This document shows, one piece after another, positions 17,303 through 26,169 of a stretch of DNA of 64,000 bases. Within the stretch, counting starts at the first letter, position 1. Each line of letters opens with the position of its first letter. This DNA comes from CAWIUB01 sp963839175 (GTDB lineage: Bacteria; Actinomycetota; Actinomycetes; Mycobacteriales; Jatrophihabitantaceae): assembly GCA_963839175.1 (NCBI GenBank), contig CAWIUB010000021.1, forward strand, positions 57,077 through 121,076, read 5' to 3'. The notes beneath the pieces were generated by a model that saw nothing but the letters and a program-made list of their open reading frames with translations, did no database searches and was not told the origin of the DNA. The position numbers and the translations under genes were made by a program.

Positions 17303-17893
17303 TCAGGAGACAGCCGGCAGCCACGGCTTGCGCGTCGCCTCGTAGGTCGCGATCGCATCTGTCTGCCGTAGGGTCAGCCCGATGTCGTCGAGCCCTTCGA
17401 GCAGTCGCCACCGCGTGTAGTGGTCAAGGTCGAAGCCATGGACCTCACCGCTCCAGCGCACCTGCCGCTCGATCAGATCGACGGTCACCTCAGTGGCCGG
17501 GTCGTCCTCGATGTCGTCAAGCAGCCGCTGCACGATCTTCTCGTCCAGCACGACGGTCAGCAGTCCTGCCTTGAGAGAGTTTCCCCTGAAGATGTCAGCG
17601 AATCGCGGGGAGATTACTGCCTTGAATCCGTAGTCCATCAGCGCCCACACCGCGTGCTCCCGCGAGCTACCCGTGCCGAAGTCGGGACCCGCGACGAGGA
17701 TGGTTGCACCCCCGTAGCGGCCTTGGTTCAGCACGAAGTCCGGCTCGTTCGCCCGCCAGGCGCTGAATAGGCCATCCTCGAAGCCGGTTCGGGTCACCCG
17801 TTTGAGGTACACCGCGGGGATGATCTGATCGGTGTCGACGTTGCTGCGGCGGAGCGGAACGGCGCGCCCGGCGTGCACGGTGAACTTGTCCAT
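17303..17893 (-). CDS. leuD: 3-isopropylmalate dehydratase small subunit
   Basis: 196 residues. LeuD supplies the swivelling substrate-recognition domain of isopropylmalate isomerase, with LeuC, in leucine synthesis. PLRRSNVDTDQIIPAVYLKR and the GPDFGTGSSREHAVWAL loop, which contacts substrate, are conserved. The gene starts 13 nt after the leuC stop, so the two subunits are co-translated. Confidence 0.96.
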   Translation of the reverse strand: MDKFTVHAGRAVPLRRSNVDTDQIIPAVYLKRVTRTGFEDGLFSAWRANEPDFVLNQGRYGGATILVAGPDFGTGSSREHAVWALMDYGFKAVISPRFADIFRGNSLKAGLLTVVLDEKIVQRLLDDIEDDPATEVTVDLIERQVRWSGEVHGFDLDHYTRWRLLEGLDDIGLTLRQTDAIATYEATRKPWLPAVS

Positions 17894-17906
17894 CGCTCGA
17901 TTCCCT

Positions 17907-19304
17907 TTACAGGTCAGCCGGGCTGGCCAGGTGGCCGGTGACCGCGGTGGCTGCGGCGACCAGTGGCGAGACGAGATGGGTCCGGCCGCCTTTCCCCTGC
18001 CGCCCCTCGAAGTTCCGGTTCGACGTGGATGCGCTGCGTTCGCCCGGCGCGAGCTGGTCTGGGTTCATGCCGAGACACATCGAGCAGCCGGCCTGCCGCC
18101 ACTCGGCTCCCGCGGCGGTGAAGATCGCGTCCAACCCTTCGGCTTCGGCCTGTGCGCGCACCCGCATCGAACCGGGCACGACCAGCATGCGCACTCCGTC
18201 CGCCACCTTGCGTCCGTTGATGATGTCGGCGGCGGCGCGCAGGTCCTCGATGCGGCCGTTTGTGCACGACCCGACGAAGACGGTGTCGACCGTGATGTCG
18301 CACAGTGGGGTGCCGGCCGTCAATCCCATGTACGCCAGCGCCTTCTCCGCCGCCAGCCGGTCGGCGTCGTCCGCGAAGCCCGCAGGATCCGGCACGCTGG
18401 CGCCTAGCGGCGCCCCCTGGCCCGGGTTTGTGCCCCAGGTGACGTATGGGGTGAGGGTTGCGGCGTCGAGCGTGACCTCCGCGTCGAACGCGGCGTCGTC
18501 GTCGGTGCGCAGGCCGGTCCAGTATTCGACCGCGGCGTCCCATTGCTCGCCCCGCGGTGCGTGCGGGCGCCCTTGCAAATAGGCGAATGTGGTCTCATCC
18601 GGGGCGATCATGCCCGCTCGGGCGCCCCATTCGATGGTCATATTGCAGACCGTCATCCGGCCTTCGATCGACATCGCCTCGAATGCGCTGCCCCGGTACT
18701 CCACCATGTAGCCTTGCCCGCCGCCTGTGCCGGTTTTGGCGATGAGGGCAAGGATGAGGTCCTTCGGGGTCACTCCCGGCGGCAAGTCGCCGTTCACGGT
18801 GACGGCCATCGTCTTCGGCCGGTCCAGCGGCAGCGTCTGCGTAGCGAGGACGTGCTCGACCTGGCTGGTGCCGATGCCGAACGCAAGCGCCCCAAACGCG
18901 CCGTGCGTCGAGGTGTGCGAGTCACCGCAGACGATCGTCATGCCGGGCTGGGTGATGCCCAGCTGCGGGCCGATCACGTGCACGATGCCCTGATCGGCAT
19001 CACCCATCGGATAGAGGCGGATGCCGAACTCGGCGCAGTTCTTGCGCAGCGTCTCGACCTGGGTGCGGCTCACCGGGTCCGCGATCGGCAGCTCTATCCC
19101 GATGGTCGGGACGTTGTGGTCTTCGGTGGCCAGGGTGAGATCGGGCCGGCGCACCGGACGATTCGCGAGTCGCAGCCCGTCGAACGCCTGCGGGCTGGTG
19201 ACCTCGTGGACGAGGTGCATGTCGATGTACAGCAGGTCTGGCTCACCCGGTGCGCTGCGGACGGCGTGGCTCTCCCAGAGCTTCTCGGCGAGCGTCCTGC
19301 CCAT
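17907..19304 (-). CDS. leuC: 3-isopropylmalate dehydratase large subunit
   Basis: 465 residues from ATG 19304 (MGRTLAEKLWE), preceded by GAGAGG at 10-nt spacing. An upstream ATG (19331) would place the start inside the promoter. LeuC holds the 4Fe-4S cluster: one cysteine in VGSCTNGRIEDL and two in CSMCLGMNPD, where the cluster ligands of aconitase-type enzymes lie. It isomerises 2- to 3-isopropylmalate with LeuD. It is divergent from an IclR-type gene only about 56 nt away, its likely regulator by analogy with NdgR-type proteins. Confidence 0.96.
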   Translation of the reverse strand: MGRTLAEKLWESHAVRSAPGEPDLLYIDMHLVHEVTSPQAFDGLRLANRPVRRPDLTLATEDHNVPTIGIELPIADPVSRTQVETLRKNCAEFGIRLYPMGDADQGIVHVIGPQLGITQPGMTIVCGDSHTSTHGAFGALAFGIGTSQVEHVLATQTLPLDRPKTMAVTVNGDLPPGVTPKDLILALIAKTGTGGGQGYMVEYRGSAFEAMSIEGRMTVCNMTIEWGARAGMIAPDETTFAYLQGRPHAPRGEQWDAAVEYWTGLRTDDDAAFDAEVTLDAATLTPYVTWGTNPGQGAPLGASVPDPAGFADDADRLAAEKALAYMGLTAGTPLCDITVDTVFVGSCTNGRIEDLRAAADIINGRKVADGVRMLVVPGSMRVRAQAEAEGLDAIFTAAGAEWRQAGCSMCLGMNPDQLAPGERSASTSNRNFEGRQGKGGRTHLVSPLVAAATAVTGHLASPADL

Positions 19305-19324
19305 GGTCTCGTTGCCTCTCAGAA

Positions 19325-19354
19325 TTGCCATCTCATAATATGGGACAATAGTAT
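19325..19354 (+). promoter_or_regulatory. Leaderless-type promoter of the IclR gene, in the leuC upstream region
   Basis: TTGCCA (19325-19330), an 18-nt spacer, then TAGTAT (19349-19354), followed after exactly 6 nt by the ATG at 19361. That spacing puts the transcription start on the A of the start codon. The same AT-rich stretch contains CATAATATG and CAATAGTATTG palindromes and a repeated TATGGGACA (one copy over the start codon), candidate operator sequence for the regulator. A TATTAT box for leuC reads in the opposite direction. Confidence 0.5.
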
Positions 19355-19360
19355 TGCGTT

Positions 19361-20077
19361 ATGGGACAGCCTAGCGGAATCGGCGTGCTTGACAAGGCCG
19401 TCGGCGTGCTCGACTTGATCGCCGAGGCACCACGCTCGCTTGCGGAGCTTGTCGAGGCCACCGGCTTGCCACGAGCCACTGCGCATCGGCTGGCCGTGGC
19501 GCTCGAGATCCACCGGCTGGTCTCCCGCAATGTCGAGGGTCGCTTCGTCCTCGGCCCTCGGCTCGCCGAACTCGCGGCAGTGCTCCCCGACCCCCTGGTG
19601 AGTGCCGCCCAGCCCGTCCTGGCCTGGGTGCGCGACGAGAGCGGCGAGAGCGCCCAGCTCTACCGGCGCGATGGCATCGAGCGCGTCTGCGTCGCGTCCG
19701 CCGAGCGCGCGCACGGGCTGCGCACGACCGTTCCGGTGGGCAGCCGGCTACCGCTAACGGCCGGGTCCGGGGCGCAGGTGCTATGCGCTGAGCTCACCGT
19801 GGCTGAACGGGACGCGCTCGAGGAGGTGCTCGCCCACGCGAAGTTCACTGCGCGAACCCTGGCGGAGGCCCGTCGCCGGGGCTGGGCGCAGTCGGTAGCC
19901 CAGCGCGAGGCCGGTGTGGCGTCGGTGTCTGCGCCGGTCCGGGACACGACCGGTGCTGTGGTGGCCGCGCTGTCGATCTCGGGACCCATCGAGCGGCTGG
20001 GCCGCACGCCAGGGGCCTGCTACGCCCCGATCCTGGTTGCCGGCGCACGGCGGATCACCGCAACGCTCGCAACCTGA
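19361..20077 (+). CDS. IclR-family transcriptional regulator (NdgR/LtmA-like)
   Basis: 238 residues. The N-terminal winged helix-turn-helix (GIGVLDKAVGVLDLIAEAPR..., ELVEATGLPRATAHRL) is followed by the IclR effector domain (VRDESGESAQLYRRDGIERV...VSAPVRDTTGAVVAALSISG). The gene is divergent from leuCD as in Mycobacterium (Rv2989) and Streptomyces (ndgR), where the orthologue controls leucine and other amino-acid genes. No Shine-Dalgarno precedes the ATG, consistent with leaderless translation. Confidence 0.9.
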   Translation: MGQPSGIGVLDKAVGVLDLIAEAPRSLAELVEATGLPRATAHRLAVALEIHRLVSRNVEGRFVLGPRLAELAAVLPDPLVSAAQPVLAWVRDESGESAQLYRRDGIERVCVASAERAHGLRTTVPVGSRLPLTAGSGAQVLCAELTVAERDALEEVLAHAKFTARTLAEARRRGWAQSVAQREAGVASVSAPVRDTTGAVVAALSISGPIERLGRTPGACYAPILVAGARRITATLAT

Positions 20078-20198
20078 TTTGCTCCGCTTGTCGATCACCT
20101 CTTCCCCGAGATTGTGTGCTGACGCAGCCCGACAGCGTCCAATTGCGGGGAACACGTGATCAGCGTTCGGCGAGCGTCGGGAACGCCCATTTGTTGGC

Positions 20199-21644
20199 CT
20201 ACCAGCTGGTGGCCACGTACGTCGTTTCCAGGTACTCGTCGATGCCTTCGAAGCCGCCTTCGCGGCCGAGGCCGGACTCCTTCACGCCGCCGAACGGGGC
20301 GGCCGGGTCGGAGACCAGGCCCCGGTTGAGGCCGACCATGCCGACTTCGAGCCGCTCGCTCACCCGCAGGCCACGCGCCAGGTCACCGGTGTATACGTAG
20401 GCGGTCAGCCCCATCTGGGTGGCGTTCGCGACCGTCAGGGCGTCGTCCTCATCGCGTACCGAAATGATCGGCGCGACCGGCCCGAAGATCTCGTCGGTCG
20501 CAACTGGCGACTCGCGCGGCACGTCGGTCAGCACCGTTGCCGGGTAGAAGAACCCGGGCCGGTCCAGCCGAGCACCGCCGATGCGCGCGACGGCGCCCGC
20601 CGACACCGACTCGCCCACCTTTTCCGCAATGCCGTCGACGGCCCTCGAACTGACCATCGGTCCCAGCTGGGTTTGCTCCTCAGTGCCCGCCCCGACGCGC
20701 AGCGCCGCCATAGCCTCGGCGAGCTTTGCCGCGAACGGCTCGGCGACTCGATCCTGGACGAGGAACCGGTTCGCGGCGGTGCACGCCTGGCCGCCGTTGC
20801 GCATCTTGGCGAGCATGGCGCCGGAGACGGCGGCGCCGAGGTCGGCGTCGTCGAGGACGAGGAATGGAGCGTTCCCCCCGAGTTCCATCGAGCAATTGAC
20901 GATGCGATCGGCCGCCTGCTTGAGCAGCTGGGAGCCGACGCCCGTTGAGCCAGTGAACGACAGCTTGCGCACCCGCGCATCCGACAATGCAGCCGCCACG
21001 AACTCGGCCGGCTTGTCCGTGGTCAGCACATTGACCACTCCCGCGGGCGCACCCGCCTCGGACAGCACCAGCGCGAGCAACAGCGCGGTCAGCGGCGTCT
21101 CGTGCGCCGGCTTGAGCAGCACCGTGCATCCGGCGGCCAGCGCCGGGCCGATCTTCCGGGTGGCCATTGCGGCCGGGAAGTTCCACGGCGTCAGGAGCAA
21201 CGACACTCCGACGGGTTTGCGGAAGGTCAGAATGCGATTGGCCCCGGACGGCGCGGTCCGCAGCTCACCACCGACACGAACCGCCTCCTCACTGAACCAG
21301 CGGAAGAACTCGGCGGCGTAGCTGACCTCGGCGCGTGCGTCGGTGAGCGTCTTGCCCATCTCCAAGCTCATTACGAACGCGATCTCGTCGCGTCGCGCGA
21401 CCATGAGCTCGTACGCCCTGCGCAGCACTTCGCCGCGTTCCCGCGGCGCGGTCCTGGCCCACTCGGGCAGCGCCGAGCCAGCGGCTGATACGGCAAGGGC
21501 GACGTCGTCGTCCCCGGCTCGCGCCACGTCGGCGATCCGGTCGCCCGTCGACGGGTCGAGCACCGGGAAGCTGCCCTGCGAACCGCCTCCCCACTTGCCG
21601 TCGATGAACAGCTCGGTCGGGGTTCCGGCAGGCAGCGTCGTCAT
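20199..21644 (-). CDS. NAD(P)-dependent aldehyde dehydrogenase (succinate-semialdehyde type)
   Basis: 481 residues from ATG 21644. Aldehyde dehydrogenase superfamily motifs are intact: TPWNFP (N155), MELGGNAP (general base E254) and the nucleophile in NGGQACTAANRF (C288). The closest functional group I recognise is the GabD/SSADH class, which oxidises succinate semialdehyde to succinate; related semialdehydes cannot be excluded. It stands between the IclR gene and the phosphoesterase gene, same strand as the latter, with 95 nt between. Confidence 0.85.
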   Translation of the reverse strand: MTTLPAGTPTELFIDGKWGGGSQGSFPVLDPSTGDRIADVARAGDDDVALAVSAAGSALPEWARTAPRERGEVLRRAYELMVARRDEIAFVMSLEMGKTLTDARAEVSYAAEFFRWFSEEAVRVGGELRTAPSGANRILTFRKPVGVSLLLTPWNFPAAMATRKIGPALAAGCTVLLKPAHETPLTALLLALVLSEAGAPAGVVNVLTTDKPAEFVAAALSDARVRKLSFTGSTGVGSQLLKQAADRIVNCSMELGGNAPFLVLDDADLGAAVSGAMLAKMRNGGQACTAANRFLVQDRVAEPFAAKLAEAMAALRVGAGTEEQTQLGPMVSSRAVDGIAEKVGESVSAGAVARIGGARLDRPGFFYPATVLTDVPRESPVATDEIFGPVAPIISVRDEDDALTVANATQMGLTAYVYTGDLARGLRVSERLEVGMVGLNRGLVSDPAAPFGGVKESGLGREGGFEGIDEYLETTYVATSW

Positions 21645-21739
21645 AAACCCAGCTTGCCACCAGACGTGGCGGCGGAGTGGAGGACCGGACCGATCCCGAT
21701 CGCCCACTCCGCCGTCACGAGCTGCGGCGCAGCGTCGTG

Positions 21740-23590
21740 TCAGCCGCGCTCCCTCGGCAGCCGCGGTTGCCCGGTGACCGGGTCCAGGAACAGGGTGTCG
21801 TTGCCGCCTCGGTGACCTGCGAAGTCGAACATCGCGTTCAGTCGGCCGGCGATGGCGTCGAACGAGCCGGCGATGCGCGGCAGCCGCCAGTTGTCCTCAA
21901 CGAACTTCAGGATCGAGCTCTGGTCGGTCAGCGTGTGGTCGACGTAGTTGTGCTTTGCCCACGGCGAGATCACCAGCAGCGGCAGGCGCGGACCGTACCC
22001 GCAGCGGCCGCTCTGCCCGGCCAGCGGTGGCTTCGCGGCCGTGTCGCCGCACAGGCCCGCACCGGTGAGGAAATCCTGTGGTCCGGGTGGGGTCGCCACC
22101 GCGGCCGTGTTCGAGGTGTTGTGGATCCCGCTGTAAACGTGGTCGTACCAGCCGTCGCTGTCGTCGTAGGCAACGACGACGGCGGTGCTCGCCCAGTCCG
22201 GAGTGTGCTGCAGGTTGTTGATCTCGGTCGCGATGAATTGCTGCTCGTCGTACGGGTCGGAGTAGCCGGCGTGTCCGTCCTGGTATCCGGGTGCCTTCAG
22301 GAAGCTCACGGCGGGCAGGCGGTCCGCCGCGAGGTAGCCGTGCGAGATCGCGCCAACCAGAGCGTCGAAGTCGCTCATATCGTACTGGTGGTTGGCGGTG
22401 TCGAACTGCGGGGTGCCGGCGGTGATCGTCTGCGTGTCGGTGCCGATGGCCGACAGCGACGCGGGCGGCACGTGGTGCGGGTTGGCCGTCGAGGCGTAGT
22501 ACTGAAACGGCTCGTGGTGGGCGATGTAGTCGTCCTTGTTGCCGTAATTGGTCCCGCCGGCGACTGTTCCGCCGGTGCCGCCGAGGGCCGCGCCGACGGG
22601 GTGGACGGCGTTGCACAGGCCCTCGTCGGACGCCGGCGCAACGGCGAACTTGCCCTTGAACTGGTCGGGGATGAAGGTGCTGGTCGGCTGGGTGCCTGCC
22701 GTAGCAGTGGCGAAGCTGGTCGTGGGACGGAATCCACCCTGGAACCAGCCCCAGCTCAAGCCAGTTGCGTCCAGCATCTCGCCAACGTTCTTGCCGGTCA
22801 GCGAGACGGCGTCACGGGTGGAGCAGTCGTCGTAGTACGGCTGGGCGTCCTCGATCAGCGTGGTGCCGCCGACGCCGTCGCTGACCGTGTCACCGTTGCT
22901 CGCCGCGCCGTTGATCACGAGCCCGACACCGCCGGTGTCGCCTGCGGCAAGATTGATCGCGCCCGGCGCGGACGGCCCGAACGTCGTGCCGAACGAGTTG
23001 TCGCCCATCGCGAATTGCTGGGCGTAGTTCCACAGGCCGGTTACCGTGTTGCCGTCGTAGTAGTTCATAACGTCGCTCGCCTGGCACGGTTGCCCTGTTC
23101 CGCTCTTCCCGGACGCCGTGCCAACGGTGGTGACGAACTTGTCCATCGCGCCGCCGTCGAAGGCCTTCTGCTCGTCGTTGTAGTCGTGGTCCTGGTCGCA
23201 GGTCAGCACGTCGTTTAGGTTGGCGGGATCCAGGCGACGCGGGTTGACCTGGTTGCCTGCGGCGTCGCGGTTCGGGTTGTTGGTGAGCAAGTTCCCCGTC
23301 CCGCCGGCGCCGGGCGTGTTGGCCAGACCGTTGGCGGTCGGGGTCCGGGGCGACGCATGGAATGGCTGGCCGGACGTGTTGGCCGCCTTGGGGTAGGTGC
23401 CGAAGTAGTGGTCGAAGGACACGTTCTCCTGGAAGATCACCACTAGGTGCTTGATCGGCGTCGTGGTGGTGCCGGACCCGCCGGCCTGCTTGGCCTCGGC
23501 CACTCCGCCGGCCGTCGGCACGCTCAGCGCCGCCGCCAAGCCGAACGCGGCGACGCCTGCCACACCTCTTCCCAGTCTGGACACGTGCAA
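21740..23590 (-). CDS. Secreted phosphoesterase (PF04185 family: acid phosphatase/phospholipase C-like)
   Basis: 616 residues with an N-terminal signal peptide (basic MHVSRLGR, then a hydrophobic stretch to about residue 30). The catalytic-metal segment IKHLVVIFQENVSFDHYFGT (residues 46-65) is the hallmark of the phosphoesterase family that includes non-haemolytic phospholipases C and some acid phosphatases. A second metal-site region, VVVAYDDSDGWYDHVY, and PLLVISPWAKHNYVDHT lie in the C-terminal half. The substrate, phospholipid or phosphomonoester, is not decided by sequence. Export suggests a role in phosphate or lipid scavenging. Confidence 0.85.
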   Translation of the reverse strand: MHVSRLGRGVAGVAAFGLAAALSVPTAGGVAEAKQAGGSGTTTTPIKHLVVIFQENVSFDHYFGTYPKAANTSGQPFHASPRTPTANGLANTPGAGGTGNLLTNNPNRDAAGNQVNPRRLDPANLNDVLTCDQDHDYNDEQKAFDGGAMDKFVTTVGTASGKSGTGQPCQASDVMNYYDGNTVTGLWNYAQQFAMGDNSFGTTFGPSAPGAINLAAGDTGGVGLVINGAASNGDTVSDGVGGTTLIEDAQPYYDDCSTRDAVSLTGKNVGEMLDATGLSWGWFQGGFRPTTSFATATAGTQPTSTFIPDQFKGKFAVAPASDEGLCNAVHPVGAALGGTGGTVAGGTNYGNKDDYIAHHEPFQYYASTANPHHVPPASLSAIGTDTQTITAGTPQFDTANHQYDMSDFDALVGAISHGYLAADRLPAVSFLKAPGYQDGHAGYSDPYDEQQFIATEINNLQHTPDWASTAVVVAYDDSDGWYDHVYSGIHNTSNTAAVATPPGPQDFLTGAGLCGDTAAKPPLAGQSGRCGYGPRLPLLVISPWAKHNYVDHTLTDQSSILKFVEDNWRLPRIAGSFDAIAGRLNAMFDFAGHRGGNDTLFLDPVTGQPRLPRERG

Positions 23591-23750
23591 CTCCTGTCAT
23601 TGTGGTCGTAGGCCGGCACACCCTGGGCCCGCCCGGGCAGGTCATCAGGGAAGCTATCGACGCCAGGTGAACGCACATTGGACGGCGGGCGAACTACTGC
23701 CGCGGGCTCGCCCCGACTGTGACTAGCTGCTCGTCGACGTCCGGAGGGAC

Positions 23751-24956
23751 TCAGCCGCGTGCGGGCAGGATGCGTCCGCGTGCCTCGCCGATGCCGACCC
23801 TGGTTCCCGCCGGTCCGGGCGCCGTGGCTCGGATGACGACCTCGTCGCCGTCCTCCAGGAAGGTGCGCCGGGCGCCGTTGGCGAGGCGCAATGGGCGTTG
23901 ACCATTCCAGGTCAGCTCGATCAGCGAGCCGAGCTGGTCGGGTTCGCTGCCGGACACCGCCCCGGATGCAAACAGATCGCCGGTTCGAGCCCTCGCGCCG
24001 TTGACGGTGAGGTGAGCAAGCTGCTGCGCGGGTGTCCAGTACATCCCGGCGAACGGCGGCCGCGAGATCACCTGGCCGTTCAGCTCGACCGTAAGGGTGA
24101 TGTCCAACCCCCACGGGTGCTCGTCGTCGCGCAGGTACGGCAGCAGCGGGACATCCCGGACCGGCGGCGGCACCCGGGCCTGTTCGAACGCGGGCAGGGG
24201 CGTCACCCAAGCGGACACCGTTGTGGCGAACGACTTGCCGAGAAAAGGCCCGAGCGGCACGTACTCCCACGCTTGCACGTCCCGCGCCGACCAGTCGTTG
24301 ACCAACACCACCCCGAACACGTGCCCGGCGAAGTCACCGACCGGGATCGACTCGCCCAACTGGGAGCCGACGCCGACTACGAAGCCGACCTCGGCTTCGA
24401 TGTCCAGCCGGTGGGCCGGGCCGAACGTCGGCAGCTCGGCATCCGGCGCACGGGTCTGCCCGCACGGCCTCCTGACGTCCGTCCCGGAGACCACGGCGGT
24501 CCCCGCGCGGCCGTGATAGCCGATCGGCATATGCCGCCAGTTTGGGGTCAACGGTGGCTGTCCCGGACGGAAGATCGTGCCGAGGTTCTCGGCGTGCTGG
24601 CGGGACGAGTAGAAGTCGACGTAGTCCGCGACCGTGAACGGCATGGACAGCGTGACCGATTCGAGGGCGTGCAGATTCGCCTCCACCGACGGGCGATTCG
24701 CCGAATCCGTCACCCAGGCAGTGACCGCCGACCGCACAGCTGCCCATACCCGCGGACCCGCGGCTAGCAACGGGTCGAGCGACCCCTGGGCCAAGAAGGG
24801 CGCGAACTGGCCGGCAACGGCGCCCAGGTCGAGGACCGAATCCCCGATCCGCACCCCGACCCGCGGAGGCGACGAGCCGATGGAGAAGACGCCGTATGGC
24901 AGCGTCTGCGGACCGAACGGCGAATCAGCAGAGACGTCCAGCCAGCTGCTGGTCAC
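23751..24956 (-). CDS. fahA: Fumarylacetoacetase
   Basis: 401 residues from a GTG at 24956 that overlaps the hmgA stop by 4 nt (GTGA). FAH cleaves fumarylacetoacetate to fumarate and acetoacetate, the last step of tyrosine breakdown. The catalytic-domain segments are present: DFYSSRQHAENLGTIFRP (with the catalytic-His region), PIGYHGRAGTAVVSG, IEAEVGFVVG (metal-binding Glu residues) and VLVNDWSARDVQAWEYVPLG. Length matches eukaryotic-type FAH, not the short FahA-like hydrolases. Third gene of the hpd-hmgA-fahA operon. Confidence 0.95.
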   Translation of the reverse strand: MTSSWLDVSADSPFGPQTLPYGVFSIGSSPPRVGVRIGDSVLDLGAVAGQFAPFLAQGSLDPLLAAGPRVWAAVRSAVTAWVTDSANRPSVEANLHALESVTLSMPFTVADYVDFYSSRQHAENLGTIFRPGQPPLTPNWRHMPIGYHGRAGTAVVSGTDVRRPCGQTRAPDAELPTFGPAHRLDIEAEVGFVVGVGSQLGESIPVGDFAGHVFGVVLVNDWSARDVQAWEYVPLGPFLGKSFATTVSAWVTPLPAFEQARVPPPVRDVPLLPYLRDDEHPWGLDITLTVELNGQVISRPPFAGMYWTPAQQLAHLTVNGARARTGDLFASGAVSGSEPDQLGSLIELTWNGQRPLRLANGARRTFLEDGDEVVIRATAPGPAGTRVGIGEARGRILPARG

Positions 24957-26164
24957 GAATCGAGGTGCCGGCCGGCCCACGACCAGGCGTACACCCCGTC
25001 GTCGGACGCCCGGCCGCCCTCGCCGAGCTGCAACGGGCGGAACGTGTCGACCATGACGGCCAGCTCGTCGAAGTAGTGCGCGCCGACGCTGGCCTCGTAG
25101 GCCCCGGGTTGCGGACCGTGCGAGTATCCGCCCGGATGCAAGGAGATCGAGCCGACGCCGATGCCCGATCCCTTGCGGGCCTCGTAATTGCCGCCGCAGT
25201 AGAACATGACCTCGTCACTGTCGACGTTGGAGTGGTAATACGGCACCGGGATCGACAGCGGGTGATAGTCGACCTTGCGCGGGACGAAGTTGCAGACCAC
25301 GAAATTCGTCCCCTCGAAGACCTGGTGAACGGGCGGCGGCTGGTGCACCCGCCCGGTGATCGGTTCGAAGTCCGCGACGTTGAACGTGTATGGGTACAGG
25401 CAGCCGTCCCAGCCGACGACGTCGAAGGGATGAGCGGGATACGTGTAGCGGGTGCCAGTGATGCCGCCATTGGCGGCCCGGTGCTTCACCAGCACCTCGA
25501 CGTCCGTGCCGTCCTCGAGCAGCGGTTCGGCGGGGCCATGGATGTCGCGCTCGCAGTAGGGCGAGTGCTCGAGGAACTGCCCGAACTTGGACATGTAGCG
25601 GTTCGGCGGCCGGATGTGCGAGTTTCCTTCGATGACATAGCTGCGAAGTGGTTCCTCGGCGTTGGGGAGCCAGCGATGCGTAGTCGCCCGTGGCAGGTAG
25701 ACGTAGTCGCCCGGCCGGAAGTCGAGTCCACCGAAGACCGTTTCGACGGTGCCGCTGCCCGACTCGATGTAGACCAGTTCGTCGCCCAACGCGTTGCGGT
25801 ACAGCGGCGAGGTCTCACCGGCAACCACGTAGCTGAGCCGCACATCCGCATTGCCCAGGACGAGTCGGCGGCCGGTGACCACATCGAGGGCCTTCCAGGC
25901 TTCGTCCGGGAACAGGTCGTGCAGCCGCAGGTGGCGAGGGAGCAGCGGTGCGTTCGCTGTCGTGCCCAGGTCGCCTACGTCCCACTCCGTCGCGCCGACG
26001 ATGGCTGATGGCATCGCCCGGTGGTAGAGCAGCGACGAGTTGGCGGAGAAGCCCTCCTCACCGGTCAGCTCCTCGTAGTAGAGACCGCCGTCCGGGCGGC
26101 GGTGCTGGGTATGTCGTTTCGGCGGGACCGACCCCACGCTGCGGTAGAACGGCATCGAACTCAC
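24953..26164 (-). CDS. hmgA: Homogentisate 1,2-dioxygenase
   Basis: 403 residues. HmgA opens the ring of homogentisate with non-haem iron to give maleylacetoacetate. The cupin-like C-terminal domain has PPPVHQVFEGTNF, YYHSNVDSDEVMFYCGGNY (His plus acidic iron-ligand region) and SLHPGGYSHGPQPGAYE (second His). Compared with the human HxxxxxE ligand spacing, the acidic residue here is offset (D at +6, E at +7 from the His), a feature I associate with a shorter subgroup. Starts 5 nt after the hpd stop. Confidence 0.93.
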   Translation of the reverse strand: MSSMPFYRSVGSVPPKRHTQHRRPDGGLYYEELTGEEGFSANSSLLYHRAMPSAIVGATEWDVGDLGTTANAPLLPRHLRLHDLFPDEAWKALDVVTGRRLVLGNADVRLSYVVAGETSPLYRNALGDELVYIESGSGTVETVFGGLDFRPGDYVYLPRATTHRWLPNAEEPLRSYVIEGNSHIRPPNRYMSKFGQFLEHSPYCERDIHGPAEPLLEDGTDVEVLVKHRAANGGITGTRYTYPAHPFDVVGWDGCLYPYTFNVADFEPITGRVHQPPPVHQVFEGTNFVVCNFVPRKVDYHPLSIPVPYYHSNVDSDEVMFYCGGNYEARKGSGIGVGSISLHPGGYSHGPQPGAYEASVGAHYFDELAVMVDTFRPLQLGEGGRASDDGVYAWSWAGRHLDS

Positions 26165-26169
26165 CTGGC

